A stretch of 64,000 bases of DNA from Nocardia sp. NRRL S-836 (GCF_001279525.1 NZ_LGDY01000115.1:10129-74128), one strand, 5' to 3'. Numbered from the stretch's first letter, positions 9,086 through 19,182 are shown. Made by a program: numbers and translations. The notes: generated by a model from the sequence alone, not told the origin.

Positions 9086-9190
9086 ACAACGGGCTCTCAG
9101 TCCGTGGCCGGACCGCGCGGTTGCAACCAGGGTACGTCGAGGAACCGGTGATGCGGCGCGGAAGCCGGACATCAGCGCGTGGGCGGCCGG

Positions 9191-12100
9191 TCAGGTCCCG
9201 CAGGGCGGGATGTGCTCGACGTCCGGAAAGTGCCGTTCCCAGTCCTGCCGGGTCAACGGCGGCGACGCGGTGGCGCACACCCGTTGCGCGGCGTGCTGTT
9301 CGTCGGCCTCCCAGGCCCGCACGGTGTGGTCACCGCTCGCGCTGAGCAGCGTGTGCGCGTCGGCGTACGCCAGCCCGTACACCCGTTCGGCGTGTCCGCT
9401 CAGCACCGCGAACGGGGTGTGGTCGGACAGCCGCCACAGCCGCACGTCGTGGTCGGCGCTCGCACTGGCCAGCGTCGTGCCGTCCGGGGAGAACGCGACG
9501 GCGTGCACGGTGTCGGTGTGCCCGGTCAGCTCGGCCGTGCGGGTGCCGGTCGCGACGTCCCAGACCCGGACGGCGAAGTCGGTCGTGCCGGTGGCGAGCA
9601 GGGTGCCGTCGGGGCTGAACGCGACGGACTTCACCACGTGCGACTGACCGGGCAGGTGGGTCACGACCTGGCGCCTGGCGACGTCCCAGATCCGCACGCC
9701 GAAGTCACCGGCCCCGCTGGCGAGCGTGCGGCCGTCCGGGCTGAAGGCCAGTGCCTGCACCGATTCCGCGTGACCGGACAGCGTGCCCAGCGACGTGCCG
9801 GTCGCGGTGTCCCACAGGACGATGGCCCGGTCGGTGCTGCCGGTGGCGAGCACGCTGCCGTCCGGGCTGACGGCCATGGCGTTCACGGCCTCGGAGTGCC
9901 CGGCCAGCGGCGGCAACGGCACCGGGCGTACCGGTTCGGTGATGTCCCAGCGGTGCACGCGGTGGTCGGCGCTCGCGGCGTAGAGGGTGCGGCGGTCGGG
10001 GGAGAACGCCACGGAGTTCACCGCGTCGGCCGGTCCGGTGAGCACCGCGACCGGCCGACCGTTCTCCAGCAGCCGCACCGTGCGGTCGTAGCCGCCGGAC
10101 GCGACAAGCGTGCCCGAGGCGGCGACCGAGTACACGGAGTCGGTGTGGCTCAACGACATCGGCAGGTCCCACAGCCGGACGGTGTGGTCGTCGCTCGCCG
10201 TCGCCAGGGTGCCGTCCGCGAACACCGCGCCCACGACGGCGGCGGTGTGGCCGGTCAGCACGAGCGGGTCGCCGGGACGGGCCAGGTCCCAGACGCGGGC
10301 CGTCCGGTCCACGCCGGTGCTCGCGAGCCGGCCGGACCGGTCGAACGCCAGCCCGCGCACGGCGTCCGTGTGCCCGGTGAACGTGCGGGGTTCGCCGCCG
10401 CCGGCGGGCCACAGCCGGATGACGCGGTCCTGGCCCGCCGTCGCGACCTGGGTGCCGTCGGGGCTGAACGCCGCCGCGTGCACCGCACCGGCGTGCCCGG
10501 TCAGCGCGCGCGGAATCCGGGTGGCCAGGTCCCACAGCAGCACCGACCCGTCCCACGCCCCGGCCACCAGGTGCGTGCCGCTCATCGCCAGTGCGACGAC
10601 CGGTGCGCTGTGGGGCAGCACGGCGACCTCACGCGGCCGGCGCGGGTCGGTGAGGTCCCACAACCGCACGGTGCGGTCGGAAGCGGCGGTCGCGAGCAGG
10701 CGGTCGTCCTGGCTGAACGCGACCGCGTTGACGGTGTCGGTGTGGCCGGTCAGCGTGGCGAGGACCGTGCCGGTGGTCGTGTCCCACAAACGCGCCGTGC
10801 GGTCCCACGAGGCCGTGGCGAGCAGGTTTCCGTTGGAAGTGAACGCGAGGTCCGCCACGTTGTCGGTGTGGGCGGTCAGCGTGCGCACCTCCCGCGGGTG
10901 GTGCGGGTCCGCGACGTCGGCGAGCCTGACCGTGCGGTCGTGGCTCGCGCTGGCCAGGAGCTGCCGGGAGGGGCTGTGCGCGACGGCGTTGACGGCGTCG
11001 GTGTGGCCGGTGAGCCGGGTGGCGTAGGACGGTGTGAACGAGCTCAGCAGCGCGCTGCGGGCCTCGGTGGTGGGCCAGAGGCGGAACGCGGCGAGCCCGA
11101 GCTGGGCGGCGAGCGCGGGGTCGGTGCCGCGCAGCCGTTGCACGTCCTGGGCGACCTTCTGCGAGAGCGCGCTGTTGCGCTGCCGGGTGGCCTCGGAGCC
11201 CGCGCTCACCGCCGCGATCGTGACGGCGGTCGTGGCCACGAGCAGCACGGACAGCAGCGCGGTGAGCAGGCCGAGCCTTCGCCGGCCCCGCCTGGCGCTC
11301 GCGAGCTCGGCGGACTCGGCGGTGAGGCTCGCGGTGAGGAACGCGCGTTCACGGCTGGTCAGCGGGTGCGGCGGCCGGTCGAGCCACGAGCGGAACGACG
11401 CGAGCCGCGCACCCCGCAGCAGCGCGCCGGGATCGCGGTCGAGCGCCTCCCACACACCGGCCGACTCGGCGAGGTCGCGGTGGGCCCGCAGGCCGTCGCG
11501 GTCGGCCGCGAGCCACTCGCGCAACCGGGGCCAGCAGCGGATCAGCGCCTCGTGGGTGATCTCCACCCGGTCGCGGTCGAGCGTGATCAGCCGTTGTGCG
11601 GTGAACGCCTCCAGCACCAGCCGCGTGTCCGGTTCGTCGTCGAGCTCGGCGCGGGCGATCCGCCGTTTGATGTCCTCGGTGCCGTCACCGACCGCGACCA
11701 GCCGGATGAACAGCGACCGCGCACGTTCCCGCAGCGGCTCGGTCAGTCCGCCGAACACCGACTCGGCCGTCCTGCTCAGCGCGCCCTCGAACCCACCGGC
11801 GGCGCGGAAACCCTGCAGCGTCAGCGTGTTGCCCTTGCGGCGGTGCCACGTCTCCAGCAGCGCGTGGGACAGCAGCGGCAGCGCGCCCGCCTGGTCGACG
11901 CCGTTGGCCACCAGCTCGGCGACCAGCGCGGTCTCGACGGCGTACCCGCTGCGCCGCGCGGGCTGGATGATCGCGGCACGCAGCTCGTCGGTGGACATCG
12001 GCCCCACGGTGACCTGACCGGCGCCCATCGCCTCGACGAGCACGGGGAAGTCCGTGCAGTGGCCGTAGAAGTCCGCACGCACACCCAGCACGACCCGGTG

Positions 12101-12727
12101 CGCGGTGATCTCCTCCACGAACCGGCGCCGCGTCTCGCGGTCGTCGCAGAGCGTGAAGACCTCCTCGAACTGGTCGACGACGAGCACGGCGTCCCCGGTG
12201 GCGTGCCCGCGGTACTCGTTCAGCGGACGCGCACCCGGCGTGAAGAGCACGGCGTTGTCCAGCCGTGGCATCAGCCCGGCCCGCAGCAACGACGACTTGC
12301 CCGCGCCCGACGCGCCGACGACCACGACGACGCGCTGCTCCTTCACCCGTTCGGTCAGCTGGTCGACGAGGCGTTCACGGCCGAAGAAGCGGTCGGCGTC
12401 CTCCTGCCGGAACGCCGCGAGCCCCGCGTAGGGCGCGCTCTGGCCGTCCGCGCGGCCGGGGTCCTCCGCCGCGGAGATCTCCTGCCAGCGGCGGCGCCAG
12501 TCCTCCTCGTTCCCGCCGCACGCCCGCACGTACGCGAGCGTGACCTGCAACGTCGGCAACCTGCGCCCGGCCGCCGCCTGCGACAGCGCCGCCTCCGAGT
12601 AGTGCGTCAGCGCGCTGAGCTCGCGGTAGGTCGGGCGGCCGGCGCGTTCCCGCAACGCTCTCAGCTCGCGCGCGAACGCGAGCACCGCGCTGTCGCCCGC
12701 GTCGAGCGGACGTTCCCTGCGTGGCAT
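9191..12727 (-). CDS. HTH-STAND NTPase with transmembrane helix and WD40 propellers
   Basis: About 1178 residues from ATG 12727. Order: an N-terminal XRE-like helix-turn-helix (LSALTHYSEAALSQAAAGRR, residues about 36-60); a STAND ATPase with P-loop GASGAGKSSLLRAGL (Lys near residue 144) and Walker B VLVVDQFEE; a single hydrophobic helix (LLTALLSVLLVATTAVTIAA) at about residue 475; then 14 WD40 units, each built on an LTGHTDAVNAVAFSP-like core, enough for two seven-bladed propellers; and a tail ending in CGT. This is a common actinobacterial architecture, probably a membrane-tethered sensor or switch. It lacks the short amyloid-like motif of the other three STAND proteins. Ligand and output are unknown. 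Confidence 0.88.
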   Translation of the reverse strand: MPRRERPLDAGDSAVLAFARELRALRERAGRPTYRELSALTHYSEAALSQAAAGRRLPTLQVTLAYVRACGGNEEDWRRRWQEISAAEDPGRADGQSAPYAGLAAFRQEDADRFFGRERLVDQLTERVKEQRVVVVVGASGAGKSSLLRAGLMPRLDNAVLFTPGARPLNEYRGHATGDAVLVVDQFEEVFTLCDDRETRRRFVEEITAHRVVLGVRADFYGHCTDFPVLVEAMGAGQVTVGPMSTDELRAAIIQPARRSGYAVETALVAELVANGVDQAGALPLLSHALLETWHRRKGNTLTLQGFRAAGGFEGALSRTAESVFGGLTEPLRERARSLFIRLVAVGDGTEDIKRRIARAELDDEPDTRLVLEAFTAQRLITLDRDRVEITHEALIRCWPRLREWLAADRDGLRAHRDLAESAGVWEALDRDPGALLRGARLASFRSWLDRPPHPLTSRERAFLTASLTAESAELASARRGRRRLGLLTALLSVLLVATTAVTIAAVSAGSEATRQRNSALSQKVAQDVQRLRGTDPALAAQLGLAAFRLWPTTEARSALLSSFTPSYATRLTGHTDAVNAVAHSPSRQLLASASHDRTVRLADVADPHHPREVRTLTAHTDNVADLAFTSNGNLLATASWDRTARLWDTTTGTVLATLTGHTDTVNAVAFSQDDRLLATAASDRTVRLWDLTDPRRPREVAVLPHSAPVVALAMSGTHLVAGAWDGSVLLWDLATRIPRALTGHAGAVHAAAFSPDGTQVATAGQDRVIRLWPAGGGEPRTFTGHTDAVRGLAFDRSGRLASTGVDRTARVWDLARPGDPLVLTGHTAAVVGAVFADGTLATASDDHTVRLWDLPMSLSHTDSVYSVAASGTLVASGGYDRTVRLLENGRPVAVLTGPADAVNSVAFSPDRRTLYAASADHRVHRWDITEPVRPVPLPPLAGHSEAVNAMAVSPDGSVLATGSTDRAIVLWDTATGTSLGTLSGHAESVQALAFSPDGRTLASGAGDFGVRIWDVARRQVVTHLPGQSHVVKSVAFSPDGTLLATGTTDFAVRVWDVATGTRTAELTGHTDTVHAVAFSPDGTTLASASADHDVRLWRLSDHTPFAVLSGHAERVYGLAYADAHTLLSASGDHTVRAWEADEQHAAQRVCATASPPLTRQDWERHFPDVEHIPPCGT

Positions 12728-12954
12728 CCGATTCCCCCTGCCCTCGCGTAGGAGCAAGGTAGCCCCGACGGGACGCGGTCAGGCGTGGAACCGGGTGATC
12801 GTCTCACAGTCCACTCCGGACAGATCGGTCCTCGTGCGCCGAAAGGGTCCGGAATGGACGGTCATTCGGTCCGACGCCGGTTTTCGACACGTGCTCGTCA
12901 CGTTGCACCGGCCCGTCCTCCACTAGGGTGGACCTCGACGGGAGGAGGCGTGCG

Positions 12955-13185
12955 GTGACCGACGAGGAACTGATGATCGAGTTCGCCCTGACCCGTCTCG
13001 ACCACCCCGGCCTCGACCTGGAGGAGGTCGCCGCCCTCGTGGTCCGCCGGGTGGGTCCCGACCGCATGCTGGAGTTCGCCGGTCAGACCCTCGCCCACCG
13101 CGACGAGCTGCGCGGAGCGGTGTTCCCGGCCGCCGTGGAGCACGTGCTGCGCGTGGTGCTGACGTTGCGCGGCCCGCGCGACTGA
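12955..13185 (+). CDS. Small acidic helical protein of unknown function
   Basis: A 76-residue protein from GTG 12955, chosen because GGGAGGAGG precedes it by about 6 bases; the frame is open to an upstream GTG at 12928 that has no ribosome site. The sequence (MTDEELMIEFALTRLDHPGL through to VLRVVLTLRGPRD) is predicted helical and acidic at its N-terminus. No family recognised. It is divergent from the WD40 STAND gene and ends 4 bases from the stop of the convergent STAND/TPR gene. A candidate promoter (TTGCAC, 15 bp, TAGGGT) lies at 12903-12929. Its place between two signalling ATPases suggests a link, but this is only positional. Confidence 0.6.
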   Translation: MTDEELMIEFALTRLDHPGLDLEEVAALVVRRVGPDRMLEFAGQTLAHRDELRGAVFPAAVEHVLRVVLTLRGPRD

Positions 13186-13189
13186 CCGG

Positions 13190-16100
13190 TCAGGAGTTCT
13201 GGGTCAACGCCCGCCGGCTGAGCGTCCCCAGCTCCGTCAGCCGTGGCGTCCGCAGCGTCACCTCCACGGCGGGAGCCCGCAGCTCCCGTGCGATCGCCAG
13301 CGACTCCTCACCGCGCCCGACCTGGCTCAACAGCGCCGAACAGGTCTTCAGCGCGAGCCGCAGCTCGGCCGCCACCGCCACCGGCGAGGTGCGGTTGACC
13401 TCGCGGTAGATGCCGACGGCCGCCTCGGCGGCGCGGACGGCGTCGTCCAGTTCCAGGCGGGACAGCATGCGGACCCAGGCGAAGGCGTGCAGCGCGGCGG
13501 CGACCGGGAGGGTGCGCGCGGTGCCCGTGCTGGTCACGGCGTAGCGGGTGGCGGCGAGGGCCTGGTCGCGGCGGCCGAACTCGGCCAGGCGGGTGCCCAG
13601 CAGGGCGAGGCTCGTGGCGAAGTCGGTGCGGTGGGTGTGGTCGAGGGCGGTGAGCCGCTGGTAGGTGTCGGCGGCCTGTTCGGCGGCGGTGAGGGCCTCC
13701 GCCTGCTTGCCGAGGTCGGCGTGGCGGGAGCTGAGGTTGCCCAGCGACCGCGCCAGCAGGGCCTCCATGGTCACCAGCGCGGCGGCCGACGGGGTGAGGT
13801 GGTCCGACCAGCGCGGGTGGACCGAGCACACGGCGGTGGTGAGGCGGTGCGCGGTGGCAGAGCGCGCGGCGAGGTTGTCCGTGGACTGCATGATGCCGGG
13901 CCGCGGGAAGGAGAAGATCGCGTCCACGCGCCGTTGCAGCTCGCCGCCCGACGACGGCCGCGGTGCGCCGGGCAGTGCGACGCCGAGCTGGGTCAGCACG
14001 GTGTTGAGGCGCAGCTCGTAGGCGTGCAGGTGGGTCTCCAGGACGCTGGACCTGATCACGACCGCCTTGCGGGTGGCACCCAGCGCGCGGACGTGGTCAC
14101 CGGCGCGGGCCAGGTGCACGCCGTGGTTGTGCAGCGAGGTGGCCAGCTCGGCGTCGTAGACCGCCGGGTTCACGGTCGCGAGGTTGCGGTGCAGGTCCAC
14201 GGCCTGCGTGATCCACTCCAGCCCTTCCGCCTGACGGCCCAGCTCCAGGCAGATCGCGGCCAGCTCGCGCAGCGACAGCGCGAGACCGGGTTCGAACAAC
14301 GCCGGGTTCGTGATCGCGAGCCGCCTGCGGATGGCCACGGCCTGTTCGGTGGCCTCCAGCGCTTCCACCCAGTCGCCGACGTGCGAGCTGTGCAGGCCGA
14401 AGTTGTGCAGCGCGCCCGCCAGGTCCGGGTCGAACACGGCCGGGTTCACCGCGGCGAGCCTGCGGTGCAGGTCGACCGAGTGCCTGGCCGCGTCCAGCGC
14501 CTCGTGCCTGCGGCCGACGCCCGCGAGGTGCATGCCGAGGTTGTTCAACGCGACGGCGAGCGCCGGTTCGTGCGGCTGCGGGAGCCGGTGCAGGATCGCC
14601 ACGCACGAGCGGGTCGCGTCCAGCGCCCGGCCGCGCAGCCCGAGCGCGGACAGGTCCATCGCCAGGTTGTTCAACGACGACGCGAGCTCCGCCGACAGCG
14701 GTGCGAGCCGCTGCCGCAACCGCACCGCGCGCCCGGTCGCGTCCAGCGCGCGCCGGCCCAGCCCGGCCCCGGACAGGTGGGTGCCCAGGTGGTGCAGCGC
14801 CTCGGCCAGCACGAGCGAGTACTTGTCCGGCTGCCGGTGCACCAGCCCCTCGTAGATCCGCACTGCCGGCTCGCTCGCCTTCAGCGCCTCGTCGAACGCG
14901 CCCGCGTTGGCCAGCCGGCGCGCCAGCACGGTGAGCAGCCGCGCCCGTTCGGCCGGGTGGTGGGTCTGCTCCAGGCGGTGCTCGGTCAGCCGCTGCGTCA
15001 GCCGTGCCGCCGGGAAGTCGAGGTCGACGTGCCGTTCCGGCAGGCGTGGCTCGATCGCGGCCAGCAGGTCGGTGCCCGCCGAGTCGACGACCGCCATCAA
15101 CGCCCCGCCACCTGCGGCGATCACGCGGCACGGGTCCTCGCGCACGAGTGCGTCGAGGTGCTCGCCGACGTGCGGCCACCGCTTGCCCGTCTCGGCGAGC
15201 ACGGTGATCACCCGGCTCAGGGCGGGCGTCGACAGCAGCGCGCGCACCAGGCCGTGGCAGCGCGGGTCGGTCTTCAGGCACCGTGCGACGAGGTCCTCGC
15301 CCAGCCGGTCAGGGGCGAGCGGGGTCAGGACGGTGCCGTCGTCGGAGGGCGGGTAGCACGCCTGGTGGTCGTCGAGCAGCCGGTCGGCCTCCTCCACCGA
15401 CCGCGCGATCCCGGTCGCCAGGAGCACCTCGCAGCCGTCGCGGTAGGACATCGGGCCGGTCAGCGTCGCGAGGAACACCACCCGCGCCAGCACGTCCGTG
15501 CTCGACCCGACGGTGCCGCCGCTGCGCATCCCGGCCCAGTGGTCGGTCTCCCGGTCCAGCAGGTAGCAGGCCAGCGCGCCGGGGTGGCCGGGCGGCACCC
15601 GGTTGCGGTCGCACGCGTCCACGGCGGCGAGCGCGGCCATCAGGATCGTCAGCACCGACCGGTAGGCGGGGTCCGACAGCGACCCCGCCGGTACCGCGTC
15701 ACGCGCGTCGGTGCCCAGCACGGTGCTGAAGCTGTCCCGTGCCGACTCGAACACCGCCTGCCGCGCGGACACGTCCGCGGCGAGGTCGGTCAGCCGCTCC
15801 GACTCGGCCGCCACGCCGCGCTTGAGCAGCGGGTACCGCAGCAGGTCCCACCACCGCGCACCCGAGCGGGCCAGCAGCAGCACCCTCGTGCGCCCGGCCT
15901 GGTGGATCAGCGGGTCCTCGAACAACGCCAGCAGGTCGCTGCGCGGCCACCTTTCCGCGTAGTCCACTATGACGAGAATTCCCGCGTTCGGCTCGGTGAC
16001 GGTGAACTGCGCGTCAAAGGCGCAGGAAGAATCGCCGCCGTGGTGCGCGACCAGGACGGAGTAGCCCGCCCACATCGATTCCGTGGCGAATTCGGTGGCG

Positions 16101-16447
16101 AGCCTGGTCTTGCCCTGCCCGCCCGGTCCGTGCACCAGCATCGCGCTGATCCGGCCCTCGCCGCGGCGCCACTCCTCGAGCCGGGCCAGTTCGTTCTCCC
16201 GGCCGGTGAACGGCACGACCTGGTTGCCCGCGAGCAGCAGTTGGCTGGGTTGTCTGCGCAGCTCAGCGGGATCGGGCGGTGCGGGGCTGCTGAACGGGCG
16301 CAGGTCGTGGCGGCGGGCCCGGGAATGGAAGTTGACGTTTCCACCAATGTGCCCGACCTGGAGCACCGGCCCGGTCGTCAGCCCGGTGAAGTCATTGCGC
16401 ACGTGAGATTCGAGACCGTCTCGTTCCCGGTTTTCGTGGCCCCGCAT
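13190..16447 (-). CDS. STAND-type NTPase with TPR array and N-terminal amyloid-like motif
   Basis: A 1085-residue protein. Residues about 27-42 read PVLQVGHIGGNVNFHS, a motif of the LQVG type matching those of the STAND proteins at 1396 and 32285. The ATPase has P-loop GPGGQGKTRLATEF and Walker B ILVIVDYAERW. Residues about 480-1085 are tandem TPR-like repeats with recurrent ALDATRRAVRL-type helices and NPAVFDPDLA linkers, as in Kinesin-light-chain-like TPR proteins. Start ATG 16447 follows AGGAG. A signalling switch whose TPRs sense a ligand or partner is the family expectation. The effector is not encoded adjacent to it in any recognisable form. Confidence 0.82.
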   Translation of the reverse strand: MRGHENRERDGLESHVRNDFTGLTTGPVLQVGHIGGNVNFHSRARRHDLRPFSSPAPPDPAELRRQPSQLLLAGNQVVPFTGRENELARLEEWRRGEGRISAMLVHGPGGQGKTRLATEFATESMWAGYSVLVAHHGGDSSCAFDAQFTVTEPNAGILVIVDYAERWPRSDLLALFEDPLIHQAGRTRVLLLARSGARWWDLLRYPLLKRGVAAESERLTDLAADVSARQAVFESARDSFSTVLGTDARDAVPAGSLSDPAYRSVLTILMAALAAVDACDRNRVPPGHPGALACYLLDRETDHWAGMRSGGTVGSSTDVLARVVFLATLTGPMSYRDGCEVLLATGIARSVEEADRLLDDHQACYPPSDDGTVLTPLAPDRLGEDLVARCLKTDPRCHGLVRALLSTPALSRVITVLAETGKRWPHVGEHLDALVREDPCRVIAAGGGALMAVVDSAGTDLLAAIEPRLPERHVDLDFPAARLTQRLTEHRLEQTHHPAERARLLTVLARRLANAGAFDEALKASEPAVRIYEGLVHRQPDKYSLVLAEALHHLGTHLSGAGLGRRALDATGRAVRLRQRLAPLSAELASSLNNLAMDLSALGLRGRALDATRSCVAILHRLPQPHEPALAVALNNLGMHLAGVGRRHEALDAARHSVDLHRRLAAVNPAVFDPDLAGALHNFGLHSSHVGDWVEALEATEQAVAIRRRLAITNPALFEPGLALSLRELAAICLELGRQAEGLEWITQAVDLHRNLATVNPAVYDAELATSLHNHGVHLARAGDHVRALGATRKAVVIRSSVLETHLHAYELRLNTVLTQLGVALPGAPRPSSGGELQRRVDAIFSFPRPGIMQSTDNLAARSATAHRLTTAVCSVHPRWSDHLTPSAAALVTMEALLARSLGNLSSRHADLGKQAEALTAAEQAADTYQRLTALDHTHRTDFATSLALLGTRLAEFGRRDQALAATRYAVTSTGTARTLPVAAALHAFAWVRMLSRLELDDAVRAAEAAVGIYREVNRTSPVAVAAELRLALKTCSALLSQVGRGEESLAIARELRAPAVEVTLRTPRLTELGTLSRRALTQNS

Positions 16448-16658
16448 CCGTTCCGCTCCTGAGCACGCTGGGGAAAGCGGAGAGCGTAGCGGTGTGGGCA
16501 GGTCCCTGACGGTCTGGCCAGCATTTGTCCACTTTTCCGGCCGGTCGGCGGAAAACGATTGGTCTCGACAATTTCGAACAAGCGTGTGGTCGGCCGGGCG
16601 GGTGCGTGCGACCCGGTGTCCACAGTGGAGGTCACCGGCGGCCGCCGTGGGAGCGCGA

Positions 16659-16696
16659 CCGCCGTGGAACCAGCCGTCCGGGTGGTTCCACGGCGG
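16659..16696. promoter_or_regulatory. Strong inverted repeat in the STAND/ligA divergent gap
   Basis: A perfect 14-bp stem (16659-16672 with 16683-16696, arms CCGCCGTGGAACCA and its complement) encloses 10 bases. It lies in the 323-bp gap between two divergent genes, so it is not a normal terminator position. It could be a two-fold operator or an attenuator in the ligA leader. Otherwise the gap holds only promoter sequence: TAGTAA at 16755-16760 sits 10 bases before the ligA ATG, suggesting a very short leader. Confidence 0.5.
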
Positions 16697-16770
16697 CTCG
16701 ACGACGACTCGACCCGGCCTCCACCAGGAGCGGGGCGTTTTTGTCGGTGCCGTTTAGTAACGTCCCACCC

Positions 16771-18762
16771 ATGAACGCTGGGGACCGGATTCAGGAGCTC
16801 GCCGCCCGCCTCTTCGAGCTGCGCGACGCGTACTACCAGGGCGAGCCGCTGGTGGCCGACGCCGAGTACGACGCGCTGGAGGACGAGTTCCGCGGGCTGC
16901 TGGCCGAACACCCCGAGCTGACGCCGGAGGACAACCCGCTCGACTCGGTCGGCGCGCCCGCGGTGCTGCACGCGCCGGTGCGCCACTCGCGGCCCATGCT
17001 GTCGCTGGAGAAGGCGAACAAGCCCGAGCAGGTCGAGGCGTTCTTCGGCCGGTTCCCCGGTCAGCCGGTGGTGGTGATGCCGAAGCTGGACGGGCTGTCG
17101 CTGGCGCTGGTGTACGAGAACGGGCGGCTGGCGCGCGCGGTCACGCGGGGCGACGGCACGACGGGCGACGACGTCACGTACCTGACGCGGGCGCTGACCG
17201 ACGGCGTGCCGGACCGGGTGGACGCGCCGGGCCGGGTCGAGGTGCGCGGTGAGTGCGTCATGCTCCGGTCCACTTTCGACGCTTACAACAAGAAGAACCC
17301 CGACAAGCCGTTGATCAACCCGCGCAACGCGGCCGCGGGCACGTTGCGAGCCAAGGACCCCAAGGCCGTCGAGGGCCGGCGCATGCAGTTCTTCGCGTTC
17401 GACCTGACGACCGAGCCGGAGAGCGCCGACTCCGATCTGGACGCCGGTCTGCGCAAGCTCGGCTTCAGCGTCGCCGAGATGCGGCACTGCAAGACGGCCG
17501 CCGAGGCGCAGGAGGTCATCGAGTCGATCGAACGGCAGCGCAACGAGCTCGACTACGACCTCGACGGCGCGGTGCTGCGCCTGTCCGACCGCGACGCGTT
17601 CGCCGCCGCCGGTACCCGGTCCAGCTCACCGCGCGGCGCGATCGCCTACAAGTTCGCGGCCGAGGAGAAGACGACGGTGCTCGCCGACGTCGTCTGGGAC
17701 GTCGGCAAAACCGGCAAGATCGCCCCCGTCGCCTGGCTGGAGCCGGTGTTCGTCGGCGGCACGACCGTCACCCGCGCGACCCTGGCCAACCAGGAGGTCA
17801 TCCGCGCCCGCAACATCAAGATCGGTGACACGGTCCTGATCCGCCGCGCGGGCGACGTGATCCCGTTCGTGGCGGGCGTGCTCGACGCCTCGAAGCGCAC
17901 CGGCGACGAACGCGAGATCGTGCCCCCGACCGAGTGCCCGTCGTGCTCACAGCCGCTGACCGAGCAGGGCAACAGCCGTGAGCTGTTCTGCACGAACTCC
18001 GCCTGCCCCGCGCAGACCGTCCGCCGCCTCATCCACTGGTCCTCCCGCGCCGCCGCCGACATCGACGCCATCGGCCAGGTGTGGATCGAACGCCTCGCCG
18101 AGACCGGCGACCTGGTCAACCCGTCCGACTTCTACACCCTCACCAAGGAACGCCTCCTGGAGTTCGACCGGGTGGGCGAGGTCTCCGCCACCCGCATGAT
18201 CGAGTCGATCGACCGCAGCCGCACCGTCGGCCTGCGCCGCGCCCTCATCGGCCTGGCCATCCCGATGGCGTCGGAGGGCACCGCCGCCCGCCTGTGCCGC
18301 GCGGGCTTCGCCTCCCTGGAGGAGGTCGCCGACGCGGGCGTCGACGACCTGGTCGCGGTGGACGACATCGGCGCCAAGGTCGCCGAGTCTCTCACCCACC
18401 ACCTCACCCGCCTGCGCCCCGAGATCGAACGCCTCCGCGCCCGCGGCGTGAACCTCGACGTCCGCGACGAGGACCTCCCACCCGTGGTCGCCGCCGGCGC
18501 CCCGCTCGAAGGCAAGTCCGTCGTCATCACCGGCTCCCTCTCCGACCCCCGCTCCGGCGAGAAGGTCGCCCGCCCCACCTTCCAGCGCATGTGCGAGAAG
18601 GCCGGCGCCACCGCCGCCTCCTCGGTCTCGGCGAACACCGACCTGCTCATCACGGGCGCGGACGTCGGCGCGAGCAAGCTGACGAAGGCGGAGAAGCTCG
18701 GCGTGGAGGTCGTGGACCAGGGCGAGATCTGGGCGAAGCTGATCGCGGCGGGCATCGCCTAG
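16771..18762 (+). CDS. ligA: NAD-dependent DNA ligase
   Basis: A 663-residue LigA. The start ATG (MNAGDRIQELAARLFELRDA) matches the family Ia domain. The adenylated lysine is in MPKLDGLSLALVYENG at residue 105. The OB domain, then a Cys4 zinc finger (CPSCSQPLTEQG through CTNSACPAQ), helix-hairpin-helix repeats (around VAVDDIGAKVAESL) and a C-terminal BRCT domain (LEGKSVVITGSLSDPRSGEK) all follow in order. It seals nicks in duplex DNA using NAD+. It is somewhat shorter than many actinobacterial LigA (about 690-730), so a second ligase elsewhere cannot be excluded. It is transcribed alone. Confidence 0.93.
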   Translation: MNAGDRIQELAARLFELRDAYYQGEPLVADAEYDALEDEFRGLLAEHPELTPEDNPLDSVGAPAVLHAPVRHSRPMLSLEKANKPEQVEAFFGRFPGQPVVVMPKLDGLSLALVYENGRLARAVTRGDGTTGDDVTYLTRALTDGVPDRVDAPGRVEVRGECVMLRSTFDAYNKKNPDKPLINPRNAAAGTLRAKDPKAVEGRRMQFFAFDLTTEPESADSDLDAGLRKLGFSVAEMRHCKTAAEAQEVIESIERQRNELDYDLDGAVLRLSDRDAFAAAGTRSSSPRGAIAYKFAAEEKTTVLADVVWDVGKTGKIAPVAWLEPVFVGGTTVTRATLANQEVIRARNIKIGDTVLIRRAGDVIPFVAGVLDASKRTGDEREIVPPTECPSCSQPLTEQGNSRELFCTNSACPAQTVRRLIHWSSRAAADIDAIGQVWIERLAETGDLVNPSDFYTLTKERLLEFDRVGEVSATRMIESIDRSRTVGLRRALIGLAIPMASEGTAARLCRAGFASLEEVADAGVDDLVAVDDIGAKVAESLTHHLTRLRPEIERLRARGVNLDVRDEDLPPVVAAGAPLEGKSVVITGSLSDPRSGEKVARPTFQRMCEKAGATAASSVSANTDLLITGADVGASKLTKAEKLGVEVVDQGEIWAKLIAAGIA

Positions 18763-18885
18763 CGGCGGTGCCCTGAGAGGTCGCGAACGTCCCACACGCA
18801 GTCGGCTGATTCTGGAATGAAATGAGGGAGGCCTCCGGGTTCGGTGTGGATTGCAACATCGACGCCAGCGACCAGGAGGCGCTCG

Positions 18886-18985
18886 ATTACTCACGCTGAC
18901 GCACCGGTGACCCAACCGGGCCGCCTGTGCCTGGTGCCCTCGGCCGTGCACCGGGTCCTGACCCGCTACGGCCTGGCCCGGCGTC
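18886..18985 (+). pseudogene. IS481-family transposase relic
   Basis: Within the 420-bp gap after ligA a short frame reads THADAPVTQPGRLCLV directly joined to PSAVHRVLTRYGLAR. The first part resembles the N-terminus of IS481-type transposases (THANAPLT..GR), the second their second helix-turn-helix (STVHRVL.RHGL). The helix-turn-helix between them is missing, so this is an internally deleted fragment. No catalytic DDE region or terminal repeats are visible. The rest of 18763-19182 shows no gene. Confidence 0.55.
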
Positions 18986-19182
18986 GGCGGTGTCGTGTGC
19001 CGCAACGGTTCGTGCTGCTCGGCACCCGACGTCGACGCGGGCACGACGCACTGAGCCGCCACCGCTGCCCGTCGTCCCGCCGTCCCGTAGGCGGCAACGG
19101 CTCATTTGCCGCCACGCAGAGCACGACAGGTTCTAGGCTCCGGATGTAGATCTTGGTCTCATCTCTTGCCGAGGAGTGGTAC

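Noticed and set aside
9179..12751. A 1190-codon open frame antisense to the WD40 STAND gene
   Set aside because: No domains, Arg/Gly/Val-rich composition; the minus-strand protein has full HTH, ATPase and WD40 motifs.
18844..19149. A 101-codon ORF as an intact gene after ligA
   Set aside because: Only its middle matches transposase sequence, in two joined pieces; the remainder has no coding character.
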